Of a stretch of 35,499 nucleotides of DNA, positions 1 to 6,990 are shown one piece after another. Origin of the DNA: Winogradskyella sp. UBA3174 (GTDB lineage Bacteria; Bacteroidota; Bacteroidia; Flavobacteriales; Flavobacteriaceae); the NCBI RefSeq assembly GCF_002364335.1, contig NZ_DEXW01000045.1:1-35499 (forward strand). The letters run 5' to 3'. The notes under the pieces are model-generated. The model had not been told where the DNA came from, did not search any database, and saw only the letters and a list, made by a program, of their open reading frames with translations. Made by a program: the position numbers and the translations under genes. The number at the start of each line of letters is the position of its first letter. Position 1 is the stretch's first letter.

Positions 1-171
1 CAGGCAGAAGCAATACGTTTAGGCCTTTCTCGCGTTATGTGCGAGTTAGATCCTGAAAACAGAATAGTATTAAAGCCAGAAGGTCTATTAACTAGAGATC
101 CACGTATGGTGGAAAGAAAGAAATTCGGACAAAAGAAAGCCCGTAAGAAATTCCAATTCTCGAAACGTTAA
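1..171 (+). CDS. rpsI: 30S ribosomal protein S9, C-terminal part
   Basis: The window opens inside this gene; the reading frame from base 1 to the TAA at 169-171 gives 56 residues. The end of the protein reads GLLTRDPRMVERKKFGQKKA and then KFQFSKR, which is the conserved basic tail of S9 (uS9). In the 30S subunit this tail reaches the P-site tRNA. The N-terminal half lies upstream of the window. S9 is followed by rpsB and tsf, a usual order in Bacteroidetes. The identification is secure because of the invariant TRDxRxVERKKxGxxKARxxxQFSKR pattern. Confidence 0.96.
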   Translation, partial: QAEAIRLGLSRVMCELDPENRIVLKPEGLLTRDPRMVERKKFGQKKARKKFQFSKR

Positions 172-187
172 TATCCAAACAACATTT

Positions 188-230
188 AATTCAGAATCTG
201 TTATTACGGATTCTGAATTATTTTATTTTA
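188..230 (+). terminator. Intrinsic terminator after rpsI
   Basis: A perfect 11-base-pair stem (arms 188-198 and 209-219, starting AATTCAGAATC) with a 10-base loop is followed by a T-rich tract to 230. It begins 17 bases after the rpsI stop codon. A second, smaller hairpin (arms 241-247 and 251-257) follows directly. The stem has low GC content, so read-through into rpsB is possible. Confidence 0.7.
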
Positions 231-276
231 TTGAAAAGATTCTGAAATACTTTCAGATTTTAAAGTTTAGCATCTA

Positions 277-313
277 AATGATTAAGGCGAGCCAAAGCGA
301 CCACTTTATCATT
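277..313 (+). promoter_or_regulatory. Hairpin in the rpsB leader
   Basis: Arms 277-286 (AATGATTAAG) and 304-313 (CTTTATCATT) pair over 10 positions with a single T-T mismatch. They enclose a 17-base GC-richer loop that contains two GCGA copies. The element ends 31 bases before the rpsB start. In E. coli and other bacteria, S2 represses its own operon through the rpsB leader; a similar job here is inference. No poly-T follows, so it is not a simple terminator. Confidence 0.4.
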
Positions 314-344
314 GCTAATTTAACAGAACGTAAACTATTACAAA

Positions 345-1313
345 ATGGACAAAATAGAAGTAAAAGAATTACTTGACGCAGGTGTACACTTCGGTCACCT
401 TACACGTAAATGGAACCCAAACATGGCTCCTTACATATATATGGAACGTAACGGTATCCATATTATTAACCTTTACAAAACAGCAGCAAAAATTAAAGAG
501 ACTTCTGAAGCATTAGCTAAAATAGCAGCATCAGGAAAAAAAATCTTATTCGTAGCTACTAAAAAACAAGCTAAAGACATCGTTGCAGAAAAAGCAGGTG
601 CTGTAGACCAGCCTTACATTACTGAACGTTGGCCAGGTGGAATGTTAACTAACTTTGTTACTATTAGAAAAGCTGTTAAGAAAATGGCTATGATTGATAG
701 AATGAAGAAAGATGGTACATTTAATTCTCTATCTAAAAAAGAGCGTTTACAAGTAGATCGTCAACGTGCTAAATTAGAAAAGAATTTAGGTTCTATCTCT
801 GATATGACACGTTTACCAGGTGCTATATTCGTAGTTGATATTATGCGTGAGCATATTGCAATTAAAGAAGCACAGAAATTAAACATTCCAATCTTTGCAA
901 TGGTAGATACAAATTCTGACCCTCGTGAAGTAGATTATTTAATTCCTGCAAATGATGATGCTTCAAAATCAGTTGATAAGATCTTATCTATTGTTACTTC
1001 TGCAATCGCAGATGGCTTAAACGAAAGAAAAGCTGAACGTGATGATAAAGATGCTAAAGCTCAAAAAGCTGAAGCAAAAACTGAAGTTAAAGCTGAAGTT
1101 AAAGCTGAAGCAAAAACTGAAGTTAAAGCTGAAGTGAAAGCTGAAGTTAAGGCTGAGGTTAAAGCTGAAGTTAAGCCAGAAGTAAAGGCTGAGGTTAAGG
1201 CTGAGGTTAAGGCTGAAGCTAAGTCAGAAGTAAAGGCTGACGCTAAAAAAGAAGCAAAACCAGCAGCTAAGAAAGCTGAAAAAGCTCCGGTTGCTTCACA
1301 AGAAGAAGAATAA
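345..1313 (+). CDS. rpsB: 30S ribosomal protein S2 with long repetitive C-terminal tail
   Basis: S2 (uS2) binds late in 30S assembly, at the head-body junction near S1. Residues 1-230 are a standard S2 domain: LLDAGVHFGH near the N-terminus, KKILFVATKKQA, ERWPGGMLTNF, LPGAIFVVDI and PIFAMVDTNSDP are all visible. The protein is 322 residues long, about 70 more than a typical S2. The extra length is a Lys/Glu/Ala/Val tail of VKAE-like tetrapeptides (residues about 243-302) ending KAPVASQEEE. The core is intact, so the gene should be functional. It precedes tsf as in most bacteria, with a hairpin between them. A structured leader upstream may allow autoregulation. Confidence 0.97.
   Translation: MDKIEVKELLDAGVHFGHLTRKWNPNMAPYIYMERNGIHIINLYKTAAKIKETSEALAKIAASGKKILFVATKKQAKDIVAEKAGAVDQPYITERWPGGMLTNFVTIRKAVKKMAMIDRMKKDGTFNSLSKKERLQVDRQRAKLEKNLGSISDMTRLPGAIFVVDIMREHIAIKEAQKLNIPIFAMVDTNSDPREVDYLIPANDDASKSVDKILSIVTSAIADGLNERKAERDDKDAKAQKAEAKTEVKAEVKAEAKTEVKAEVKAEVKAEVKAEVKPEVKAEVKAEVKAEAKSEVKADAKKEAKPAAKKAEKAPVASQEEE
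1071..1250 (+). repeat. VKAE-type 12-base tandem repeat in rpsB
   Basis: Degenerate 12-base units of the form gct-gaa-gtt-aaa encode tetrapeptides such as AEVK, TEVK, PEVK and SEVK, about 14 in a row. Third-position changes (gaa/gag, gtt/gta/gtg, aaa/aag) differ between units, so the tract is not a very recent duplication, but several neighbouring units are nearly identical. Unit loss or gain would stay in frame. Confidence 0.85.
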
Positions 1314-1332
1314 ATAACATTTATATACTATT

Positions 1333-1382
1333 AAAAGTCATTTGGTTCTTTTCACTTCGAAAATTAATTAAATGACTTTTTA
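1333..1382 (+). terminator. Long-loop hairpin between rpsB and tsf
   Basis: AAAAGTCATTT at 1333-1343 pairs perfectly with AAATGACTTTT at 1370-1380, with a 26-base loop. It lies wholly in the gap between the rpsB stop and the tsf start at 1396. The T-run is part of the stem and the loop is large, so it may be a partial terminator or processing site that lowers tsf expression relative to rpsB. Confidence 0.5.
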
Positions 1383-1395
1383 AATTTTAAAAACT

Positions 1396-2370
1396 ATGGA
1401 AAATACTGTAAAAATTACAGCGGCAGAAGTAAACAAGCTAAGACAAGCAACTGGTGCTGGTATGATGGATTGTAAAAAAGCTTTAGTTGAGGCTAGTGGT
1501 GATTTTGATAAAGCCATTGAAGTTTTACGTAAAAAAGGACAAAAAGTTGCAGAAAAAAGAGCTGACAGAGATTCTTCTGAAGGTGCTGCTGTTGCTAAAA
1601 TTAATGCTGATAATACTTCTGGTGTTGCAATAGTATTAGGATGTGAGACTGATTTTGTTGGTAAAAATGAAACATTTATAGCATTGGCTAATGATTTAGC
1701 TGACATTGCTCTTAACCATAATAATAAAGAAGAATTTTTAGCTGCGGATTTCGGAGGAATGACTGTTGCTGAAAAGCTAGTTGAGCAAACTGGAGTTATT
1801 GGTGAAAAATTAGATATCACTGCTTTCGAAAAGTTAGATGCACCATACGTTGGTCATTATGTTCATATTAACAAAATTGCTGCGTTAGTAGGTTTGTCTG
1901 CAAAAGTAGAAAACGTTGAAACTTTAGTTAAAGATGCATCAATGCAAGTCGCTTCTATGGGAGCAACAACATTGTCTTACAAAGATTTCGATCCTGCTTT
2001 TATTGCCTCAGAAACTGAAGCACGTATTGCCGTTATCGAAAAGGATAATATCGAATTTGGACGTTTAGGTAAGACCTTAAAGAATGTACCAAGCTACATC
2101 TCTATGGCACAATTAACTCCAGATGTTATTGCTGAAGCTGAAAACACTGCAAAAGCAGAATTAAAAGCTGAAGGTAAGCCAGAACAAATTTGGGATAGAA
2201 TTTTACCAGGTAAAATGGAACGTTTTATTTCTGATAACACAACTTTAGACCAAGAGAAATGTTTGTTGGATCAAAAGTTTATTAAAGACGAAAAGCAAAC
2301 AGTTGCTAAGTATGTTGCCTCTTATGGTGATGTTTCTGTAACTGGCTTTAAACGTGCTACAGTTGGATAA
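1396..2370 (+). CDS. tsf: Translation elongation factor Ts
   Basis: EF-Ts is the cytoplasmic guanine nucleotide exchange factor for EF-Tu. The N-terminal UBA-like domain is clear (ITAAEVNKLRQATGAGMMDC, residues 6-25, then KKALVEASGDFDKAI). The invariant TDFV motif that inserts into EF-Tu appears as CETDFVGKNETF near residue 85. The protein has 324 residues, longer than the E. coli protein (about 283) but in the range seen in Bacteroidetes. The ATG at 1396 is preceded by an A-rich stretch without a clear Shine-Dalgarno sequence, usual for this phylum. It sits 82 bases after rpsB and is closed by a strong terminator at 2396-2429. Confidence 0.97.
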   Translation: MENTVKITAAEVNKLRQATGAGMMDCKKALVEASGDFDKAIEVLRKKGQKVAEKRADRDSSEGAAVAKINADNTSGVAIVLGCETDFVGKNETFIALANDLADIALNHNNKEEFLAADFGGMTVAEKLVEQTGVIGEKLDITAFEKLDAPYVGHYVHINKIAALVGLSAKVENVETLVKDASMQVASMGATTLSYKDFDPAFIASETEARIAVIEKDNIEFGRLGKTLKNVPSYISMAQLTPDVIAEAENTAKAELKAEGKPEQIWDRILPGKMERFISDNTTLDQEKCLLDQKFIKDEKQTVAKYVASYGDVSVTGFKRATVG

Positions 2371-2395
2371 TTAATAGTTCTCAACATTACATACT

Positions 2396-2429
2396 AAAAA
2401 AGCTTCCTAATTATGGAAGCTTTTTTTTT
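2396..2429 (+). terminator. Intrinsic terminator after tsf
   Basis: Arms 2396-2407 and 2415-2426 (core AAGCTTCC / GGAAGCTT) enclose a 7-base loop and run into an uninterrupted T9 stretch. It begins 26 bases after the tsf stop codon, the textbook position for rho-independent termination of the rpsB-tsf transcript. Confidence 0.88.
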
Positions 2430-2466
2430 GGAGTTTATTTCACTTTTACAGATGCTAATAATTATG

Positions 2467-2474
2467 TAGTTTTG
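2467..2474 (+). promoter_or_regulatory. -7 promoter element for pyrH-frr
   Basis: TAGTTTTG matches the Bacteroidetes -7 consensus TAnnTTTG. It follows the tsf terminator and precedes pyrH by about 110 bases, so pyrH probably has its own transcript with a roughly 100-base leader. No convincing TTTG -33 element stands at the expected distance, so this is a moderate call. Confidence 0.45.
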
Positions 2475-2582
2475 TTAAACTTTCAAAACATACATGAAAT
2501 GAGCCATAATCATATATTATTTTCAATTAATATGACACTTGGTAAACTTCATTACACCTAAAATAGTAATAGAAACTATATA

Positions 2583-3290
2583 ATGAAATACAAAAGAGTA
2601 CTATTAAAATTATCAGGCGAAGCCTTAATGGGAAACCGTCAATATGGTATCGATCCAGAGCGTTTATCAGAATATGCTGAAGACATCAAAGAAATCACCA
2701 AATTAGGTGTTGAAGTTGCTATCGTAATTGGTGGTGGAAATATTTTTAGAGGTGTCGCTGGTGCCATGAATGGTATGGATCGTGTCCAAGGTGATCACAT
2801 GGGCATGTTAGCCACAGTTATTAATGGCTTAGCATTACAAAATGCACTTGAAGATGCTGATGTAAAAACACGTTTACAAACCGCAATTAAAATTAACGAA
2901 GTCGCAGAACCTTTCATTAGAAGAAAAGCAATGAGCCATTTGAGAAAAGGACGTGTTGTTATTTTTGGTGGTGGAACCGGAAACCCGTACTTCACTACAG
3001 ATTCTGCCGCAGTGTTGCGTGCCATAGAAATTGAAGCTGATGTTATTCTAAAAGGAACTCGTGTTGATGGTATTTATACTGCCGACCCAGAAAAGGATAG
3101 CTCAGCTGTTAAGTTTGATCATATATCTTTTAAAGACGTTTTACTTAAAGGTCTTAAAGTTATGGATACAACAGCTTTTACATTAAGTCAAGAAAATGAA
3201 TTGCCAATTATTGTTTTTGACATGAATAAAAGAGGAAACCTACTTAAAGTAATTTCTGGTGAAAATATAGGAACAGAAGTAAATGTTTAA
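2583..3290 (+). CDS. pyrH: UMP kinase
   Basis: This cytoplasmic enzyme phosphorylates UMP to UDP with ATP, in pyrimidine nucleotide synthesis. It belongs to the amino acid kinase fold and not to the eukaryotic UMP/CMP kinase family. Motifs seen are KLSGEALMG (residues 9-17), the glycine-rich VIGGGNIFRG (about 48-57), GGGTGNPYFTTDSAA (about 129-143) and the ATP-binding KGTRVDGIYTADPEKD (about 157-172). At 235 residues it has the normal family length. The order pyrH-frr after rpsB-tsf is conserved across bacteria, and the gene lies 48 bases upstream of frr, so they are probably co-transcribed. Confidence 0.97.
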   Translation: MKYKRVLLKLSGEALMGNRQYGIDPERLSEYAEDIKEITKLGVEVAIVIGGGNIFRGVAGAMNGMDRVQGDHMGMLATVINGLALQNALEDADVKTRLQTAIKINEVAEPFIRRKAMSHLRKGRVVIFGGGTGNPYFTTDSAAVLRAIEIEADVILKGTRVDGIYTADPEKDSSAVKFDHISFKDVLLKGLKVMDTTAFTLSQENELPIIVFDMNKRGNLLKVISGENIGTEVNV

Positions 3291-3338
3291 ATTATTGGCT
3301 TAAATTTTGATAACTATTATTAGTTAAAATTCAAAACT

Positions 3339-3893
3339 ATGAACGAAGACATTAAATTTATAATAGACACAACAAAGGAAGCTATGGATGCCGCCTTAAA
3401 GCATCTCGAGAAACAATTAGTTAACATTAGAGCTGGGAAGGCTAGTCCTTCAATGCTAGGTAGTGTTATGGTAGACTATTACGGTTCTCAAACACCACTT
3501 AGTCAAGTTGCTAATGTAAATACACCAGATGGTAGAACTATTTCAGTACAACCATGGGAAAAAAGTATGTTACAAGAAATAGAGCGCGGTATTATGTATG
3601 CTAATTTAGGTTTTAATCCTATGAATAATGGCGACCTTATTATTATTAATGTACCACCTTTAACAGAAGAACGACGTAAAGATTTAGCAAAACAAGCTAA
3701 AGCTGAAACTGAGCATGCAAAAGTTGGTATTAGAAGTGCCCGAAAAGAAGCCAATAACGACATTAAAAAATCTGAGGCCTCTGAAGATTTACAGAAAAAT
3801 GCAGAGATAGATGTACAATCACTGACCGATTTTTACGTTAAGAAAATAGAAAGTATTCTAGACGCGAAAGAAAAGGAAATAATGACTATCTAA
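3339..3893 (+). CDS. frr: Ribosome recycling factor
   Basis: RRF splits the post-termination ribosome together with EF-G. The 184-residue length matches the family (about 185). Diagnostic segments are LVNIRAGKASPSML near residues 27-40, TISVQPWEKSMLQEIERGI near 68-86, IINVPPLTEERRKDLAKQAK near 101-120, and the long helix with VGIRSARKEANNDIKK. It is the last gene of the pyrH unit; the hairpin with a T-run at 3914-3942 follows 20 bases after the stop. Confidence 0.97.
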   Translation: MNEDIKFIIDTTKEAMDAALKHLEKQLVNIRAGKASPSMLGSVMVDYYGSQTPLSQVANVNTPDGRTISVQPWEKSMLQEIERGIMYANLGFNPMNNGDLIIINVPPLTEERRKDLAKQAKAETEHAKVGIRSARKEANNDIKKSEASEDLQKNAEIDVQSLTDFYVKKIESILDAKEKEIMTI

Positions 3894-3913
3894 TCTTAGC
3901 ACTGAAGACTATT

Positions 3914-3942
3914 ACATCCTAATTTTTTTGGGATGTTTTTTT
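3914..3942 (+). terminator. Intrinsic terminator after frr
   Basis: ACATCC at 3914-3919 pairs with GGATGT at 3931-3936 across an 11-base T-rich loop and is followed by T7. It separates the pyrH-frr transcript from the outer-membrane gene starting at 3963. Confidence 0.75.
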
Positions 3943-3962
3943 AATCCCAATTTATACTATAA

Positions 3963-5243
3963 ATGCTACAGCGTCTTTTTGTTGTTCTTCTTATTTGCTT
4001 TGCAACAAATAGCTTTGCACAACAACCTGATTCAAAAGAGAAAGATTCTACTGAAACAAAGCAAGACTCAATAAAAAAAACAGAATTTCTTAAGAATATA
4101 GGAAATGGGTTTTTACCATTTAATTATTTCAATATGGACTTACGCTATCTTGTAAAGTTCAATCAGTATGAAGGTTTTAGAACGGGTTTGGGAGGTGTAA
4201 CAAATAATCGCTTTTCTGAACGTTATCGTATAAACGGTTATTTAGTATACGGTTTTAAAGATAAGCGCTATAAATATAGAGTTGGTGGTGGTTTTAGAGT
4301 TAATGAAACACAAAACACTTGGGTTAATCTTTCTTACACAGATGATTTACAAGAAACAGGGAGTTCGTCTTTTTTAACAGATAAACGCTTCTTTACTTTT
4401 TTTGAACCACGTTTATTAAATATAGATTTATTTCACAGACATATTACGAAATCAATCGCTTTAGAACATAAAGTATCAAATCACTTACTTTCTGAAACTG
4501 AAATAGCAACTAGCAAAATAAATCCTACATATTTCTATAATTTCGTATTAGATGACAGGGTTTATAACACATTCGATTTAAGTACATTAAAATTAAGTTT
4601 GCAATGGAGTCCATTCAGTTCTTTTGATAGTGTAGATGAAAAGGTATCAACACTAAAAGAGGGTTTTCCAAAATTTACAATTCAATTTACACAAGGTTTT
4701 AAATCTGTTTTAGGTAGTGATTTCAACTTTTCGAAATTAGACTTTAGAACTGTTCAACAATTTAATCATAAAAACGAATCTGTAACTAAAATTGTTTTAG
4801 TTGCTGGTATAGCCGGTGGAGAAACACCCCTTACCCACTTGTATCATGCCTATCCTAACAATATTAGAAAGGAAACCATTTTGCAACGTTTTTCTGTAGC
4901 TGGTTTAAATAGTTTTGAAACCATGTATTTTAATGAATTTTTTAGTGATAAGTTTTCGACGTTACAAATAAAACATGCTTTTAGACCCTTTAATATTTCA
5001 GAACGGTTTAAACCTCAATTAGTTTTAATATCTAGATATGCTGTTGGGACAATGCGAAGTATAGATAGACACCAAGGGGTAGAATTTAATACTTTAGAAA
5101 ACATCTACTCAGAATCTGGTTTTGAAATTAATAAACTCATCTTTGGCTTTGGTCTGAGCTTTGCTTACAGATATGGCGGCTACCACTTACCTAATTTAGA
5201 AGACAACATTGCTTTTAAATTTACCTTTAATATTTCGTTGTAG
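3963..5243 (+). CDS. DUF5686-like outer-membrane beta-barrel protein
   Basis: A 426-residue protein with a clear Sec signal (LFVVLLICFATNSFAQQ, cleavage near residue 20). After a charged linker rich in Asp, Lys and Glu it consists of alternating beta-strand-like segments (for example RYRINGYLVYGFKDKRYKYR and KVSNHLLSETEIATSKI), and it ends in an aromatic/hydrophobic strand, FKFTFNISL, as barrels do. The pattern matches the C-terminal barrel of the DUF5686 / carboxypeptidase-like-regulatory-domain proteins of Bacteroidetes, but the N-terminal regulatory domain of longer members is missing. The family assignment is from recall of the strand motifs, and the substrate is unknown. It stands alone between two terminated units. 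Confidence 0.7.
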   Translation: MLQRLFVVLLICFATNSFAQQPDSKEKDSTETKQDSIKKTEFLKNIGNGFLPFNYFNMDLRYLVKFNQYEGFRTGLGGVTNNRFSERYRINGYLVYGFKDKRYKYRVGGGFRVNETQNTWVNLSYTDDLQETGSSSFLTDKRFFTFFEPRLLNIDLFHRHITKSIALEHKVSNHLLSETEIATSKINPTYFYNFVLDDRVYNTFDLSTLKLSLQWSPFSSFDSVDEKVSTLKEGFPKFTIQFTQGFKSVLGSDFNFSKLDFRTVQQFNHKNESVTKIVLVAGIAGGETPLTHLYHAYPNNIRKETILQRFSVAGLNSFETMYFNEFFSDKFSTLQIKHAFRPFNISERFKPQLVLISRYAVGTMRSIDRHQGVEFNTLENIYSESGFEINKLIFGFGLSFAYRYGGYHLPNLEDNIAFKFTFNISL

Positions 5244-5291
5244 TGGTTTAAAATCGATATATAATTGTGATTTTTTAACTCGTTCATATAG

Positions 5292-6478
5292 AATTATAGT
5301 TTTAATAATAACGACAATAATACATATCTGACTGATTGTGATGGTTGGTTAAATATCACCGTTAATTATGTACTAGTACCATGCGAGTGTGATCTACATC
5401 ACCCGCCAGATGGTTGTGACCTAACAACTTGTCATACAACAGGTTATTGGAGACAGTATACCACATATGAATGTTTTGCTTTTAACGGTGGAAGCAATGA
5501 CCCCAACGACACTACAAACCCAGACGATACAGCTACTGGTTCTGGTGGAAATAGTAATTTACCTAATGATACTAGTGATAATGACTTCTCTGCAACAACA
5601 TTGATTGATGAGAGATGCTTAAACGGAAAAATAAAAATAGACAATGTTTGTGTTTGCCCACAAGGTAAAATTGAGGAAGCAGAGGGTAACTGTAATTGCC
5701 CTAATGGCTACACGGAAGATTGGCGGAAAAACTGCATAAAAGCCTGGAAATGTGCTGAGTTAAGCAAATTATTGCAATCTTATCTTGGTACAACCAACCC
5801 TTATTTAGATGCTGACACTAAAAGTGTAAGAATTGCACTTACAAATATCGATGATGACTTAGATAATACTAGTGAATCTGGGTTTGGTTTATTTAATTTA
5901 GGTGAATATGAAACATGGGGACCAACAGCACAAAATGTACCTACAAGTGCCAATAGAATGGTAAGATTTCCACCTAGAAATTATCAATTTGGTACAATTC
6001 ACACACATCCTAATGGCAGTCTTACAGATGGTGAACAAACCGTACCTATGTTCTCTCTAGAAGATATTTATACCCTGTGGACTTTAGCTGATTCTTATGG
6101 AACAGGTTCAGAATCTCTACAGAACGAAAATTCTGCTGGTAATGATTTATTTGTTTGTATTTTGGTAGTGAAACTAAAACCTATGCTATAAAAATTAAGA
6201 ATATAAATCAATTGCAATCACTCCAAAATTTAAATTCTAACAGAAGTAGGTGGAGAAGAAACAGTCAAAGACTAATTGAGAAGTACAATGCTGATGCTGA
6301 TGGTTCCGCAGAACAATACCAAAAGACCTTTTTAGAATTTGTTAACGCAAATAACCTAGGAGTTTCTTTATTTGAGATGGGTCAAGAAAACACCGCTACA
6401 TCAGGAGTTAATGAAAATTCGACAGAACTAGTATTAAATGATGTAGATGACGTAATACCGAATCCATGTAACTTATAA
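5292..6478 (+). pseudogene. Truncated, frameshifted secreted JAB/JAMM-type protein
   Basis: The frame is open from just after a TAG at 5289-5291 to 6191 but has no ATG start or signal peptide near its beginning; the N-terminal part seems deleted. What remains is a Cys-rich stretch, a Gly/Asn/Asp linker, an EGF-like run (CVCPQGKIEEAEGNCNCPNG), then a domain with GTIHTHPNG and, 15 residues after HTH, SLED. This fits the HxH...SxxD metal site of JAB/JAMM isopeptidase-like domains. Near 6154-6156 the frame changes: a second frame continues YFGSETKTYAIKIK to a TAA at 6478. Restoring one T would give a continuous DLFV-LYFG reading. Similar secreted JAB proteins are common in flavobacteria with a small DUF6705 lipoprotein next door, as here. 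A TTG at 5601 could start a shorter product of 196 residues, but the frameshift would still truncate it. Confidence 0.72.
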
Positions 6479-6484
6479 AATTAA

Positions 6485-6796
6485 ATGATTGTGAAAAAAA
6501 TAATACTATTTACTCTGTTGATAGTTTCAACACTATCATGTAAAGCACAAATTGTAGATTTGGATTCAAATCTCAACGAACCTGAGGGTACATACTATAA
6601 AGACCTAAATAATGAACTAAATAAATTTGTTGGAACTTGAGAATTCACTGATAACAATAAAACACTAATTATTTCTTTTCAAAAAAGGCTACACGTACAA
6701 TTAAACAATCATTATGCTGGAGGTATATTACCAGAGGTAAACTCACCAAACCAACCTAGAGTACCTTATGGTACTTATATAATGGAGAAACAGTAA
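6485..6796 (+). pseudogene. DUF6705-type lipoprotein gene with internal TGA
   Basis: ATG at 6485 opens a lipoprotein signal (IVKKIILFTLLIVSTLSCKA, with LSC as the lipobox) followed by a mature start rich in Asn, Asp and Leu. The frame hits TGA at 6638-6640, exactly where family members have the Trp of a KFVGTWEF-like motif. Reading resumes in the same frame as EFTDNNKTLIISFQKR and runs to TAA at 6796, ending with VPYGTYIMEKQ. A TGG-to-TGA change explains the stop. The part after the motif is also shorter than I expect for the family, so an internal deletion is possible. It lies 6 bases after the broken JAB gene, so the pair probably was one unit. TGA is a normal stop here (the cytochrome gene at 25147-25629 ends with it), so recoding is unlikely. 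Confidence 0.72.
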
Positions 6797-6817
6797 TTAA
6801 ACAATACAAAATAAAAT

Positions 6818-6850
6818 GCCCAAAATACTAATTTTATTTTAGGCTTTTTT
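6818..6850 (+). terminator. Terminator of the decayed JAB/DUF6705 unit
   Basis: GCCCAAAATA at 6818-6827 pairs with TATTTTAGGC at 6835-6844 (one C-A or wobble position), loop of 7, followed by T6. Its survival after the two broken genes supports the view that they once formed a transcribed unit. Confidence 0.7.
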
Positions 6851-6963
6851 ACATAAAGTCGTTCAATTATAGTAATTATATTTCTTAAAATAAATGATAA
6901 CGCAGTTTGCTTTTAACCAAATTTTATTCATGTTAAATAACTAACTAATCCTTGGGTTTTTTC

Positions 6964-6971
6964 TACCTTTG
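6964..6971 (+). promoter_or_regulatory. -7 promoter element for the MMPL permease gene
   Basis: TACCTTTG is a perfect TAnnTTTG element 19 bases upstream of the ATG at 6991. A start of transcription just downstream would leave a leader of only about 10-15 bases. No clear TTTG stands 19 bases further upstream. Confidence 0.5.
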
Positions 6972-6990
6972 TTGCTCATTTTAAGTACAA

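Noticed and set aside
1071..1250. CRISPR-like or minisatellite array
   Set aside because: The 12-base units are codons of the rpsB tail without spacers, in frame with S2, and therefore a coding repeat.
1380..1820. A 146-codon open frame on the minus strand inside tsf
   Set aside because: It is an antisense shadow of tsf: composition is Ser/Ala-rich without domain features, and tsf itself is certain. The same holds for the antisense frames in pyrH, frr, the MMPL gene, sucA and the nos genes.
3291..3338. Hairpin between pyrH and frr as a terminator
   Set aside because: The pairing around TTTTGATAACT / AGTTAAAATT is AT-only and has no following T-run; co-transcription of pyrH and frr is more likely.
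5601..6191. TTG-initiated 196-residue protein as an intact gene
   Set aside because: The open frame extends upstream to 5292 with family-like sequence and continues after 6191 in another frame, so the TTG piece is only the middle of a broken gene.
6638..6640. TGA in the DUF6705-type gene as selenocysteine or recoded Trp
   Set aside because: TGA is used as an ordinary stop in this window (cytochrome gene at 25147-25629), the site normally holds Trp, no SECIS-like hairpin follows, and the neighbouring gene is also broken, so a plain nonsense mutation is simpler.
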